A DNA stretch of 64,000 nucleotides from Ruminococcus flavefaciens ND2009 (GCF_000621785.1 NZ_KK211346.1:62001-126000), one strand, 5' to 3'; positions 17,494 to 25,487 are shown, counted from the stretch's first letter. A program made the numbers and translations. The notes: generated by a model from the sequence alone, not told the origin.

Positions 17494-17775
17494 ATGCGAG
17501 AAAATGAAATTGAAGCGAAACTGGTCAAAGCCGTGAAAGCTCACGGCGGCGTCTGCTGGAAGTTTGTATCTCCGGGAACAGCAGGCGTACCCGACCGCAT
17601 TGTATTGATGCCGTCCGGCAGGATCGCTTTCGTGGAAGTGAAAGCACCCGGAGAGAAATCGCGTCCGTTGCAGCGTGTACGCATAAAACTTCTGCGTCGG
17701 CTGGGCTTCAAGGTGTATGTCCTTGACGGCGCGGAGCAGATTGGAGGTATCATTGATGAAATACAATCCGCATGA
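17494..17775 (+). CDS. VRR-NUC domain nuclease
   Basis: This is a 93-residue stand-alone VRR-NUC protein. It has an N-terminal helix with Glu (RENEIEAKLVKAV), then GVPDRIVLMPSGRIAFVEVKAPG, giving the PD...ExK nuclease core, and a final QRVRIKLLRRLGFKVYVLDG. GAAAGG lies upstream. It sits between primase and SNF2 helicase as in many Firmicutes phages. VRR-NUC proteins cut branched or structured DNA, which fits resolution of replication intermediates. Confidence 0.88.
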   Translation: MRENEIEAKLVKAVKAHGGVCWKFVSPGTAGVPDRIVLMPSGRIAFVEVKAPGEKSRPLQRVRIKLLRRLGFKVYVLDGAEQIGGIIDEIQSA

Positions 17776-19093
17776 TTATCAGAAATATGCGATCGACTTT
17801 ATCGAAAAGAATCCGCAGGCAGCGGTATTGCTCGAATGCGGATTAGGGAAAACGAGCATTACACTTACAGCGCTGAACGACATGATGTTCGACCGCTTCG
17901 AGGTCAGAAAGGTTCTTATCATCGCACCGATCCGTGTATGCAAGAATAGCTGGGCAGCAGAGATCGGGAAATGGGATCACCTGAAAGGGCTGACGTACAG
18001 TCTGGTTCTCGGAAACCGTGAACAGCGCCTTGCGGCTCTCCGAAAGAAAGCTGATCTGTATATCATCAACCGTGAGAACGTACAATGGCTTATTGAAGAA
18101 ACCGGGATGCCGTTTGACTTTGACATGGTGGTGATCGATGAGCTGAGTTCCTTTAAGAATCATCAGTCCAAGCGCTTCAAGGCGCTGCGGAAGGTGCGCC
18201 CGTTTGTGAAGCGTATCGTCGGGCTGACCGGTACACCTTGCAGCAACGGTCTCATGGATCTATGGGCGCAGTTCCGCCTGCTGGATAAGGGAGAGCGCCT
18301 CGGCAAGAGAATCGGGCAGTACCGCGATGCATATTTCACGCCTGACTGGAACGGTTTTACCTATTCTCCCCGACCGGGTGCTGAAAAAGAAATCTACGGC
18401 AAGATCGCAGACATCAGCATTTCCATGAAAACCACCGATCACCTGAAGATGCCGGAACTGGTGTCCGTATCTGATCCGGTTATCATGTCGGAAGCAGAAA
18501 TAAAAGCATACCGGAAGCTCGAAAAGGAATACACGCTTCCGCTGCTGCATGATGATGTCACTGCCGCCAATGCCGCTGTTCTTTGCGGAAAGCTGGTACA
18601 GCTTGCAAGCGGATGCGTATATGACGACGGCGGCACTCCGACCATCATTCATAACCGGAAGCTTGATGCGCTGGAGGATTTGCTGGAAGCGCAGAATGGG
18701 AAGCCGGTGTTGGTGGCGTACTGGTATCAGCATGAGCGGGAACGTATCAAGGCGCGTTTCGACGTTCGTGAGATCAAGACCGATCAGGATATCGCCGACT
18801 GGAACGACGGCAAAATACCGGTCGCGCTGATACAACCATCCTCCGCCGGTCACGGTCTGAATCTTCAGGACGGCGGCAGCACAATCATATGGTTTACGAT
18901 GCCGTGGTCGCTGGAACTGTATCAGCAGACGAACGCCCGACTCTGGCGACAGGGACAGAATGCAGATACCGTTGTGATACATCATCTGGTAGCGACGGGA
19001 ACAATCGACGAAGATATCATGGACGCGCTGGAAAGCAAGGATAAGACACAGTCGACAATGATGAGTGCAGTGAAAGCGAGGTTGAGGGAATGA
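17756..19093 (+). CDS. SNF2-family DEAD/DEAH helicase
   Basis: ATG at 17756 is chosen because GGAGG lies upstream, giving a 445-residue protein overlapping VRR-NUC by 20 bases. Motifs: LECGLGKTSITL (Walker A), VVIDELSSFKNHQSKR (Walker B), GLTGTPCSNG (motif III), and QTNARLWRQGQ (motif VI) near the end. The protein is compact, without accessory domains, as is usual for phage SNF2 enzymes encoded after VRR-NUC. It probably remodels DNA or clears proteins during phage replication or recombination. Confidence 0.9.
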   Translation: MKYNPHDYQKYAIDFIEKNPQAAVLLECGLGKTSITLTALNDMMFDRFEVRKVLIIAPIRVCKNSWAAEIGKWDHLKGLTYSLVLGNREQRLAALRKKADLYIINRENVQWLIEETGMPFDFDMVVIDELSSFKNHQSKRFKALRKVRPFVKRIVGLTGTPCSNGLMDLWAQFRLLDKGERLGKRIGQYRDAYFTPDWNGFTYSPRPGAEKEIYGKIADISISMKTTDHLKMPELVSVSDPVIMSEAEIKAYRKLEKEYTLPLLHDDVTAANAAVLCGKLVQLASGCVYDDGGTPTIIHNRKLDALEDLLEAQNGKPVLVAYWYQHERERIKARFDVREIKTDQDIADWNDGKIPVALIQPSSAGHGLNLQDGGSTIIWFTMPWSLELYQQTNARLWRQGQNADTVVIHHLVATGTIDEDIMDALESKDKTQSTMMSAVKARLRE

Positions 19094-19524
19094 AGGAATA
19101 CTGGAACAAGATGGAGCAGCTCCGCAGGCGTATTGACCGGAAGATTCATGAGATACATCTTCTGCGGCAGCGGGCAGAAGGCATGAACGGCAGTGGCATC
19201 AATGATATGCCGAGGACGGTATCACCTGACCGCAGCAAGATGGAAGGTACCGTTTTCAAGATCATGGCGCTGGAAAAGGATATACAGGAAACGCAGGCAG
19301 AATACGATGCGCTGCTTGCTGATATGGAAGTCCGCATAAACGCAGTTGAAGATGGCGATGCAAGTGATCTTCTGAGGAAGCGTTACCTCGAATTCCTGCC
19401 GTGGTCGGAGATCATGAAGGAAATGGGATACAGCAAATCCCACGTGTTCCGCCTTCACAGCACAGCCGTAGCTGCCTTGAAAAGTTGGGACACCGTGGGA
19501 CTTGCAAACACCGGTAATGTGTGA
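19090..19524 (+). CDS. ArpU/DUF1492-like late transcription regulator
   Basis: The 144-residue protein starts with a long coiled-coil helix (YWNKMEQLRRRIDRKIHEI...). After a second helical stretch it ends in a sigma-region-4-like helix-turn-helix, RKRYLEFLPWSEIMKEMGYS, then KSHVFRLHSTAVAAL. This is the ArpU/DUF1492 pattern of Gram-positive phages, where the protein switches on late genes. Its position, last in the early operon and directly before a strong promoter and the packaging genes, fits that role. It overlaps the SNF2 stop by four bases. Confidence 0.82.
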   Translation: MKEYWNKMEQLRRRIDRKIHEIHLLRQRAEGMNGSGINDMPRTVSPDRSKMEGTVFKIMALEKDIQETQAEYDALLADMEVRINAVEDGDASDLLRKRYLEFLPWSEIMKEMGYSKSHVFRLHSTAVAALKSWDTVGLANTGNV

Positions 19525-19530
19525 TATAAT
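19502..19530 (+). promoter_or_regulatory. Late-operon promoter
   Basis: TTGCAA (19502-19507), a 17-base spacer and TATAAT (19525-19530) overlap the end of the ArpU-like gene. A second TATAAT lies at 19532-19537. It is placed to drive the HNH and terminase genes, but a terminator follows about 20 bases later. Confidence 0.75.
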
Positions 19531-19552
19531 GTATAATAGAAGAATATGTATA

Positions 19553-19583
19553 AAGCCGTTGTGGGTATCCGCAGCGGCTTTTG
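19553..19583 (+). terminator. Leader terminator downstream of the late promoter
   Basis: AAGCCGTTG pairs with CAGCGGCTT, including a G-T pair, and is followed by TTTTGTT. It lies between the late promoter and the HNH gene, so late transcription needs read-through or antitermination. Confidence 0.65.
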
Positions 19584-19607
19584 TTATGCCCGAAGGAGGT
19601 GTCGGCG

Positions 19608-19958
19608 ATGCCGAGGAAGGCACTGAAACCGTGCAAGCACCCCGGCTGTCCGAGACTGACCGAGGGTGCGTACTGCGACGAACACAAGCCCCTGCACCCT
19701 GACCGACCGTCAGCCGCCAAGCGTGGCTACGGCAGCAAGTGGCAGCGTGTCAGCAAGGCGTACCTGCGCAAGCACCCGCTGTGCGTGAAGTGTCTGGCGC
19801 AGGGAAAGTATGTGACGGCAACTGTTGTCGATCATATCGTTCCGCATCGTGGCGATCACTACCTGATGTGGAGTGATACCAACTGGCAGGCGCTGTGCAA
19901 AGCGTGTCACGACCGCAAGACCGGAACAGAAGACAAAAACCCCGAATATCACTACTGA
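19608..19958 (+). CDS. Phage HNH endonuclease
   Basis: The ATG at 19608 follows GAAGGAGGTG. The 116-residue protein has an N-terminal zinc cluster (CKHPGCPRLTEGAYCDEH) and an HNH core: CVKCLAQGK, VVDHIVPHRGD, NWQALCKACHDRKT. HNH proteins next to terminase small subunits are general in HK97-type phages and support DNA packaging, probably through cos cleavage with the terminase. It is the first gene of the late operon; a terminator separates it from the small subunit gene. Confidence 0.92.
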   Translation: MPRKALKPCKHPGCPRLTEGAYCDEHKPLHPDRPSAAKRGYGSKWQRVSKAYLRKHPLCVKCLAQGKYVTATVVDHIVPHRGDHYLMWSDTNWQALCKACHDRKTGTEDKNPEYHY

Positions 19959-20089
19959 TGGGGAGGGCTGGGGGCTGCCCGGTGGGGGTATCGAAATCTC
20001 TACGGAGCAGCGATCACAAGACCGGCGCCCCCTCTCACGCGCAAAAAGTCCGGTTCAAACACCCGATTAACCCCTCGAATATTTTACAA

Positions 20090-20118
20090 GCCGAAATCCG
20101 CGTGGTTTCGGCATTTTT
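20090..20118 (+). terminator. Terminator between HNH and terminase small subunit genes
   Basis: GCCGAAA pairs with TTTCGGC (plus an inner CC/GG) and is followed by ATTTTTT. It lies in the 177-base gap before the terminase gene, which otherwise shows no ORF. A cos or pac site might be expected here, but none can be identified by eye. Confidence 0.75.
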
Positions 20119-20135
20119 TATAGGCAGGTGATGAT

Positions 20136-20696
20136 ATGGCAAAGGACGGTACAAACCGTGGCGGACGCAGAGTCCGTGCAGGCGACAAGCCGAAGCCTCT
20201 CGCCGAGAAAATTGCCGCAGGAGAGGATGCCGACATCATCGAATTCACCCCGACCACGCTGGAAGGTGCTGACCTTGATGATGCCGCTGACCTTGTCGGT
20301 GAGGATATGCCCACGCCGAGTGAATACCTCTCGGCACGGCAGAAGGACGGTAAGCCTCTCGGCGCTGATGAAATCTACAAGGAAACATGGATATGGCTGA
20401 AAAATCGCGGCTGCGAAAAGCTGGTGAACAAGCGCCTGCTCGAAAGCTACTCGCTGGCGTTCGCTCGTTTCGTACAGTGCGAAGAAGCGCTCTCGACCTA
20501 CGGTCTGCTTGGCAAGCACCCGACGACCGGCGGCGTGGTCGCATCCCCGTTCGCATCGCTCAGCCAGTCCTATCAGAAACAGGCAAATCTGCTCTGGTAC
20601 GAAATTTTCGATATCGTGAAGCAGAATTGCACGACCAAGTTCGACGGCTCTCCGCAGGACGATATGATGGAGCAGCTACTCCGCAGCAGGAAGTGA
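20136..20696 (+). CDS. terS: Terminase small subunit, P27 family
   Basis: The 186-residue product has the P27-family layout: a basic N-terminus (KDGTNRGGRRVRAGDKPKP), a Pro-rich linker (PTPSEYLSARQKDG), then a helical domain (EIYKETWIWLKNRGCEKLVN) and ASPFASLSQSYQKQANLLW. It would recognise phage DNA and recruit the large subunit. The large subunit gene should follow directly but lies 7.1 kb downstream, after a methyltransferase and many accessory cassettes. AGGTGATGAT precedes the ATG. Confidence 0.85.
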   Translation: MAKDGTNRGGRRVRAGDKPKPLAEKIAAGEDADIIEFTPTTLEGADLDDAADLVGEDMPTPSEYLSARQKDGKPLGADEIYKETWIWLKNRGCEKLVNKRLLESYSLAFARFVQCEEALSTYGLLGKHPTTGGVVASPFASLSQSYQKQANLLWYEIFDIVKQNCTTKFDGSPQDDMMEQLLRSRK

Positions 20697-20703
20697 GGTA
20701 CAC

Positions 20704-21963
20704 ATGAAAACAACGACAGACTTTCAGCTTGTCCCAACTGACAAGCTCATCCCGTATGTAAATAACGCCCGCACTCACTCGCCGGAGCAGATCAAGAAGC
20801 TGCGCTCCTCTCTGCGTGAGTTCGGTTTCGTGAACCCGGTCATCATCGACCGGGAGTACAATGTCATCGCAGGTCACGGTCGCCTGATGGCGGCGAAGGA
20901 GGAAGGTATCACGGAGGTGCCGTGTGTCTATGTTGACCACCTGACCGATGCGCAGAAGAAAGCCTATATCCTCGCGGATAACCGTATGGCGCTGGATGCG
21001 GGCTGGGACGAGGAGCTTCTTGCCGTGGAGATGCAGGAACTGCAAGACCTCGGCTATGACCTTTCTATGACCGGCTTCGATGAAAAGGAACTGGCTGACC
21101 TGTTTTCCGACGGCACTGACTCCGATGCGAAGGACGATGACTTCGACCTGACGGCGGCGCTGGAGAAGGCTTCCTTCGTGGAGCGTGGCGACGTCTGGAC
21201 GGTCGGCAGGCATCGCCTCATGTGCGGTGATGCGACCAGCCCCGAAGATGTAAATACACTTATGGGCGATACGAAAGCAAATCTCATCCTGACCGATCCG
21301 CCCTACGGTGTATCTTTCAAGAGTGCCAGCGGTCTGACCATTCAGAACGACAGCATGAAGAACGAGGAGTTTTACAACTTCCTGCTTGCTGCGTTCCAGT
21401 GTATGGCAGCGCACCTCGAAAAAGGCGGTGCGGCTTATGTGTTCCATGCCGATACGGAAGGACTGAACTTCCGCCGTGCATTTGTCGATGCAGGATTCCA
21501 CCTTGCAGGCTGCTGCATCTGGGTGAAGGACAGCCTCGTCCTCGGACGCTCGGATTATCAGTGGCAGCACGAACCGGTGCTGTACGGCTTCATGCAGAAT
21601 GGCAAGCACAAGTGGTATTCCGACCGCAAGCAGACGACCATCTGGCACTTCGACAAGCCGAAGCGCAATGCGAACCACCCGACCAGCAAGCCTCTCGACC
21701 TGCTCGGTTATCCCATCGGCAACTCCACGCAGGAAAACGGCGTGGTGATCGACACCTTCGGCGGCAGCGGCTCGACGCTTATGGCTTGTGAGCAGATGAA
21801 CCGCATCTGCTACATGATGGAACTGGACGAAAAATACGCCTCCGTCATTCTCCGGCGCTACGTTGAGGACACCGGTGATGCCGAAGGCGTGTATGTAATT
21901 CGTAACGGACAGCAGATTCCTTATTCCGATCTGGTTAAAGAAGTCGAGACGAAGGAAGGCTGA
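20704..21963 (+). CDS. ParB-N / DNA methyltransferase fusion
   Basis: Residues ~8-100 form a ParB/Srx-like N-terminal domain (LIPYVNNARTHSPEQI, then VIAGHGRLMAAKEEG). Residues ~165-405 form an N4/N6 DNA methyltransferase with TDPPYGV near 198 and the AdoMet site DTFGGSGST near 350; this DPPY-before-FxGxG order is the beta class. The fusion is common in Firmicutes phages, placed next to the terminase. It probably methylates phage DNA against host restriction and may mark DNA for packaging. No cognate endonuclease is encoded beside it. Confidence 0.92.
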   Translation: MKTTTDFQLVPTDKLIPYVNNARTHSPEQIKKLRSSLREFGFVNPVIIDREYNVIAGHGRLMAAKEEGITEVPCVYVDHLTDAQKKAYILADNRMALDAGWDEELLAVEMQELQDLGYDLSMTGFDEKELADLFSDGTDSDAKDDDFDLTAALEKASFVERGDVWTVGRHRLMCGDATSPEDVNTLMGDTKANLILTDPPYGVSFKSASGLTIQNDSMKNEEFYNFLLAAFQCMAAHLEKGGAAYVFHADTEGLNFRRAFVDAGFHLAGCCIWVKDSLVLGRSDYQWQHEPVLYGFMQNGKHKWYSDRKQTTIWHFDKPKRNANHPTSKPLDLLGYPIGNSTQENGVVIDTFGGSGSTLMACEQMNRICYMMELDEKYASVILRRYVEDTGDAEGVYVIRNGQQIPYSDLVKEVETKEG

Positions 21964-22052
21964 TGGTGTATTATTCGCGTAAACCAGAATTTGTTAGTCT
22001 GCTTTATCTGCCATAATTACGATATACCTGTTCATTCACCTGCCAGATTCTT

Positions 22053-22250
22053 TCAAGACTTCCCTCGAAATATCTTTTTGTACAGGAAACGACTCAGCAT
22101 CCCGATCACCACATTGAACACAATTAACAGAATGATAAGGAGCGCGATATCATTATCGATCTGGACAGTTGCATCAACAATTCTGATTACAAACCTTGAT
22201 GTGATCAGCATTATAAAAACAGTCGTGATAATAAATATAGCCTTTTTCAT
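22053..22250 (-). CDS. Two-helix membrane protein (65 aa)
   Basis: It starts with a basic MKK then a hydrophobic helix (AIFIITTVFIMLITSRF), a short polar turn, a second helix (IALLIILLIVFNVVIGML) and a basic tail (YKKIFRGKS). It overlaps the upstream DUF1801 stop by four bases, so the two are translationally coupled. No family was recognised. It reads against the phage operon and is AT-richer than its neighbours, as expected of cargo. Confidence 0.6.
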   Translation of the reverse strand: MKKAIFIITTVFIMLITSRFVIRIVDATVQIDNDIALLIILLIVFNVVIGMLSRFLYKKIFRGKS

Positions 22251-22663
22251 TTGCGGTATTTTTCATAGCACCATCTTGCAATGTTGGCAATAAGGTCTTT
22301 AGGAAGAGGTGAAATATACGGAATCCGTATAGTACCTTTACTCACGTCATACCCTGCAAGTTGATCAGCAAAGACAACAGGGGCTTCATCGCCGGGATAG
22401 AGTCCGATATGTTTTTTTGATGCGGCAAAATGTATAATGTTCGCGCCCTTCCAGTATGTTGGCATACTCCACGATATCTTTTCCTGTGCTTCAGGAATAG
22501 CACTGCGAAGTATTTGCCGAATTTCATTCAAATAAGGCTTTACACTTTCATCCTGCGCATCAATATACTCATCTATCGTTTCGACTTTTCCACAATAGTG
22601 CCCCTGGCCTGTCCGGCTAAAACTACGGCCGCACTTTGGACACTTCCACTTATTATCTTTCAT
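22247..22663 (-). CDS. DUF1801 (YdhG-like) protein with N-terminal zinc ribbon
   Basis: ATG at 22663 follows GAGGG; the upstream extension of the frame is ignored. The first ~25 residues form a small zinc finger (KWKCPKCGRSFSR...HYC). The remaining ~110 match DUF1801: DEYIDAQDESVKPYLNEIRQ, EKISWSMPTYWKGA, HIGLYPGDEA. This fold resembles iron-chaperone/YdhG proteins of unknown role. It is transcribed leftward from its own consensus promoter (22704-22732) and co-transcribed with a small membrane protein: a cargo pair inserted between the methyltransferase and the cassette array. Confidence 0.72.
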   Translation of the reverse strand: MKDNKWKCPKCGRSFSRTGQGHYCGKVETIDEYIDAQDESVKPYLNEIRQILRSAIPEAQEKISWSMPTYWKGANIIHFAASKKHIGLYPGDEAPVVFADQLAGYDVSKGTIRIPYISPLPKDLIANIARWCYEKYRK

Positions 22664-22703
22664 AATCGAATAACCCTCACAAATTCCGATTTCTATTACT
22701 ATG

Positions 22704-22732
22704 ATTATACAGCACATCCGCCGATATGTCAA
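22704..22732 (-). promoter_or_regulatory. Promoter of the DUF1801 cargo pair
   Basis: Read leftward, TTGACA (22727-22732), a 17-base spacer and TATAAT (22704-22709) give a full-consensus sigma-A promoter, divergent from promoter module 1. Confidence 0.85.
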
Positions 22733-22802
22733 TATCTGGAGCCGTTGTAATATGCACAAATATCGGAAAATCCTCCCCGCACATATTCTCCGTTTTACAG
22801 TC

Positions 22803-22831
22803 TTGCTATCTGTGCGATTCAGAGTTAATAT
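22803..22831 (+). promoter_or_regulatory. Repeated promoter module 1
   Basis: TTGCTA, a 17-base spacer ending in CAGAGT, and TAATAT (22826-22831), followed by GTGACTAC. This is one of seven copies of one promoter module in the prophage. A TCCCCG block and TGCACAA motif upstream are shared with other copies. Confidence 0.8.
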
Positions 22832-22881
22832 GTGACTACAATCAAAACCGCAGCAAGCGGTGAAAAACAGGAGGTCACATC

Positions 22882-23532
22882 ATGAATATCAAGTTTAATA
22901 TTGAAAAGAGCCAGCGCAAGGCACTGGCACAGAAGATCGGTGAGCTGACCGGCGATGAGGTGAAGTACCTCGGCGTTCCGAGCTGCGGATACCAGATCGG
23001 TGCATACACCCTCGACAAGGAAGCGGTGCTGCACGGCAATGAGCTTCCGGACGAGATCCGGAGCGAACTGCAAAAGGCAGGCTACACCGCAGAGAACGAG
23101 CCGGTGGCACTGACGATTTCGATGCCGCGAGACTTCTTCGGCGAACAGGGACTGGAGAACCTGCTTCAGATTATCGAGAACAAGGAAACGCTTCTGAAGC
23201 ACGCACTGAATACAGAGAGCCTTGCGGTCAACGAGTGCGAGGAAACGATCGAGTTCCCGTGGTTCACGGTCGAGAAGGACGGCGACGGCGATGCCTACGC
23301 CCGCTTCATTACCGCCCTCTGCGAGTTCGCAAAGAACCTCAAGCGCGTGGTCAACAAGCCGGATACCAGCGACAACGAGAAGTACGCATTCCGCTGCTTC
23401 CTCCTGCGCCTCGGCATGATCGGTGAAGAGTACAAGCCGGTGCGCAAGGTTCTGCTCCGCAGCCTGACCGGAAGCTCCGCCTTCCGTCACGGCAAGCCCG
23501 AAGGAGGTGCTGACGATGCGGTTTCCGAATGA
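22882..23532 (+). CDS. Phage accessory protein with LLRLGMIGEE C-terminal motif (216 aa)
   Basis: GGAGGTCAC precedes the ATG. The first ~100 residues (IEKSQRKALAQKIGELTGDE, LGVPSCGYQIGAYTLDK) are widespread in gut Firmicutes phages, but I know no function for them. The C-terminal ~40 residues (FRCFLLRLGMIGEEYKPVRK, then LTGSSAFRHGKP) match the end of the amidoligase encoded 1 kb downstream, so the two share a terminal module. It overlaps the next gene by 17 bases. Driven by promoter module 1. Function unknown. Confidence 0.65.
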   Translation: MNIKFNIEKSQRKALAQKIGELTGDEVKYLGVPSCGYQIGAYTLDKEAVLHGNELPDEIRSELQKAGYTAENEPVALTISMPRDFFGEQGLENLLQIIENKETLLKHALNTESLAVNECEETIEFPWFTVEKDGDGDAYARFITALCEFAKNLKRVVNKPDTSDNEKYAFRCFLLRLGMIGEEYKPVRKVLLRSLTGSSAFRHGKPEGGADDAVSE

Positions 23533-23746
23533 TGCTGAACTGAAAGCCCTGCGGGAGCGTTATCCCGCAGGCACCAGAATCCGCCTGATACACATGGCGG
23601 ACGACATCGCGCCCGTACCGCCCGGTACGATCGGCTCGGTAGCGATCATCGACGACGCAGGCAACATCCACATGAACTGGGAGAACGGCAGAAGCCTTGC
23701 CTTGATCGAGGGCGTGGATGAATTCGAGGTCATCTCCGGCGGCTGA
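23516..23746 (+). CDS. DUF4314 protein (76 aa)
   Basis: ATG at 23516 follows GAAGGAGGTG inside the end of the preceding gene. The product has the DUF4314 pattern of a small beta barrel: GTRIRLIHMADDIAPVPPGT, then GSVAIIDDAGNIHMNWENGR, then SLALIEGVDEFEVI. The family is abundant in phages and integrative elements and lacks a known activity. It shares a transcript with the 216-residue protein. Confidence 0.78.
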   Translation: MRFPNDAELKALRERYPAGTRIRLIHMADDIAPVPPGTIGSVAIIDDAGNIHMNWENGRSLALIEGVDEFEVISGG

Positions 23747-23890
23747 TTTTACAGCCTCCGGGGGCGCCGGAAAATGTGAGAACCTATTCCATCGTACCCC
23801 ATATTACCACACGATTGCAAGTAAGTCAAGGGTGTATACTACACAATCATCAAGGCTGTATTTTCCCCGATATTCTGTGGTTTTAGCGGC

Positions 23891-23919
23891 TTGATATATC
23901 CTCGGTTTAGAGTTAATAT
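23891..23919 (+). promoter_or_regulatory. Repeated promoter module 2
   Basis: TTGATA, a 17-base spacer ending in TTTAGAGT, and TAATAT (23914-23919), followed by GTGACTAC. The upstream block TTTTCCCCG...TTTTAGCGGC (23865-23890) and CTACACAA are shared with modules 3 and 5. The 223-base interval before the amidoligase gene holds nothing else recognisable. Confidence 0.85.
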
Positions 23920-23970
23920 GTGACTACCGAAAGGGAAAACACACCAAAAACCAAACAGGAGGATACCACC

Positions 23971-24915
23971 ATGAACGCAAACACACAGGCACAGATCAAC
24001 AGAATGAAGGAGCAGACGATCGGGGTTGAGGTTGAGATGAACAGCATCACCCGCAAGGCTGCCGCAAAGCTCGCCGCCGAGTTCTTCGGCACGAACCGCT
24101 ACGAGGACACCGCCTTCCGCAACGGCTACTACACTTGGAGCGCTTGGGACGCACAGGGACGCGAGTGGAAATTCCAGCGCGACGTGAGCATCAGCGGACC
24201 GGACAGCGAAAAGTGCGAAATGGTCACACCGATCCTGCACTACGAGGACATCGAAACCCTGCAGGAGCTGATCAGACGCCTTCGCAAGGCGGGCGCAAAG
24301 AGCGACTACACCAGAGGCTGCGGAGTTCACATTCACATCGGCGCAGCGGGACACACACCGCAGAGCCTGAGAAACCTCGCAAACATCATGGCAAGCCACG
24401 AAACCCTGATCGCCGAGGCAATCAAGGTTGACCGCAACAGAATGAACCAGTATTGCAGAACGGTCAACCCGAATTTCCTGCAGCAGCTCAACGCCAAGAA
24501 GCCCAGAACGATGGCGCAGCTCGCAGACATCTGGTACGGCGCACAGGGATGCGACAACGGCAGAAGCCACCATTACAACAGCAGCCGCTACCATATGCTG
24601 AACCTCCACGCCACCTTCACAAAAGGCACGATTGAATTCCGCCTTTTCCAGTTCGACAAGCCTGCAGGCGGCAAGCAGAACGGACTTCACGCAGGCAAGC
24701 TCAAGAGCTACATTCAGCTTTGCCTCGCAATGAGCCAGATGGCAAAAGACCTGCGCAGCGCAAGCCCGAAGGAACAGCAGAAGGAAAACAAAAAGTTCGC
24801 AATGAGAACTTGGCTGATGAGAATGGGCTTCATTGGCGACGAATTTGCAACGGCAAGAGAAACCCTGACGCAGAACCTTACCGGCGACAACGCCTTCAGA
24901 TTCGGCAGACCTTGA
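23971..24915 (+). CDS. Phage amidoligase family protein
   Basis: ATG at 23971 follows CAGGAGGATACC. The 314-residue protein has the glutamine-synthetase-like signature of amidoligase family 2: IGVEVEM near residue 17, RGCGVHIHIG near 112, and SSRYHMLNLHATF with TIEFRLFQFD near 210-230. Such enzymes form amide bonds between a carboxylate and an amine using ATP, and in phages and mobile elements are linked to peptide or cell-wall tagging. A gamma-glutamylcyclotransferase gene lies 570 bases downstream, a known partnership. The last 40 residues (WLMRMGFIGDEF... LTGDNAFRFGRP) repeat the terminal module of the 22882 gene product. Confidence 0.85.
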   Translation: MNANTQAQINRMKEQTIGVEVEMNSITRKAAAKLAAEFFGTNRYEDTAFRNGYYTWSAWDAQGREWKFQRDVSISGPDSEKCEMVTPILHYEDIETLQELIRRLRKAGAKSDYTRGCGVHIHIGAAGHTPQSLRNLANIMASHETLIAEAIKVDRNRMNQYCRTVNPNFLQQLNAKKPRTMAQLADIWYGAQGCDNGRSHHYNSSRYHMLNLHATFTKGTIEFRLFQFDKPAGGKQNGLHAGKLKSYIQLCLAMSQMAKDLRSASPKEQQKENKKFAMRTWLMRMGFIGDEFATARETLTQNLTGDNAFRFGRP

Positions 24916-24927
24916 GGGAAGCCGAAT

Positions 24928-24952
24928 CCCAGCCGCCAACCACGGCGGCTGG
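24928..24952. repeat. Perfect GC hairpin after the amidoligase gene
   Basis: CCAGCCGCC and GGCGGCTGG flank a short loop. No T-run follows, so it is not a standard terminator; it may protect the mRNA end. Confidence 0.6.
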
Positions 24953-24960
24953 GGCGGCAA

Positions 24961-25060
24961 GCCGCACACAGCGCCCACGTTGCCCCGTGTGGGGCGGGAG
25001 TGGTATCCTCCAAGTAACTGCCCCTTTCGGTAAAAAGCCCTGTACGGGGCGCACACGGCG
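24961..25060. ncRNA. Conserved structured element, copy 1 (strand unknown)
   Basis: About 100 bases match the region 26153-26262 in order and spacing: CACGTTGC, CGTGTGG, GCGGGA, GGTATCCTCCAA, CCCTTTCGGTAA, GGGCGC. The outer parts (GCGCCC and GGGCGC) can pair. It has no ORF, lies after a stop codon and before promoter module 3, and is probably a structured RNA or mRNA 3' element. RNA class not recognised. Confidence 0.5.
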
Positions 25061-25133
25061 CAAACAGCGGCAAGGCATATTCTACACAAAGAACGGCGCA
25101 TTTTTCCCCGCGATGTTTTGTACATTTAGCGGC

Positions 25134-25162
25134 TTGCTATTCTCCCTGAAAAGAGTTAATAT
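25134..25162 (+). promoter_or_regulatory. Repeated promoter module 3
   Basis: TTGCTA, a 17-base spacer ending in AAAGAGT, and TAATAT (25157-25162), followed by GTGACTAC. The upstream block TTTTTCCCCG...TTTAGCGGC and CTACACAA are shared with modules 2 and 5. Confidence 0.82.
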
Positions 25163-25213
25163 GTGACTACCGGAACGGAAAACGACTGGAAAACAAACAC
25201 GGAGGAACGAGCA

Positions 25214-25408
25214 ATGAGCAACATCGAATGGGGAACGGAAACTGACAAGAAGCTGGAGCAGATCGCAATGAAAGCGGACTACGCACTGGAGCAGCGGGGC
25301 GGGCTGGACACCCGCTGGAACGACACCGAGGACTTCCCGGAGGTGAGCGTCTGGGGCATACGCGAAATGCTGCGAAAGGCATACGAACTGGGCAAGGCGG
25401 AACGCTGA
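25214..25408 (+). CDS. Small phage protein resembling DUF6900 (64 aa)
   Basis: ATG at 25214 follows ACGGAGGA. The product ends in LDTRWNDTEDFPEVSVWGI followed by REMLRKAYELGK, which resembles DUF6900, a short helical family of phages and plasmids without known activity. The family name is from memory and unchecked. It is the first gene behind promoter module 3 and precedes the gamma-glutamylcyclotransferase gene by 80 bases. Confidence 0.6.
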   Translation: MSNIEWGTETDKKLEQIAMKADYALEQRGGLDTRWNDTEDFPEVSVWGIREMLRKAYELGKAER

Positions 25409-25487
25409 TCCGCCGCCTTTCCCCACCTGCCGCCTACGGGCGGCTCAGGGTGGTAGAAGGAGACTTCCTTCGGAAAGGACGATTAAC

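Noticed and set aside
20030-20075. GGTTCAAAC sequence resembling a tRNA T-arm
   Set aside because: No acceptor, D-arm or anticodon stem can be drawn around it.
20560-21678. 372-codon leftward frame over the methyltransferase gene
   Set aside because: The sense protein has complete ParB and methyltransferase motifs; the reverse frame has none.
23839-25125. 428-codon leftward frame across the amidoligase gene
   Set aside because: Antisense shadow; its start lies in the structured non-coding element and no start signal is present.
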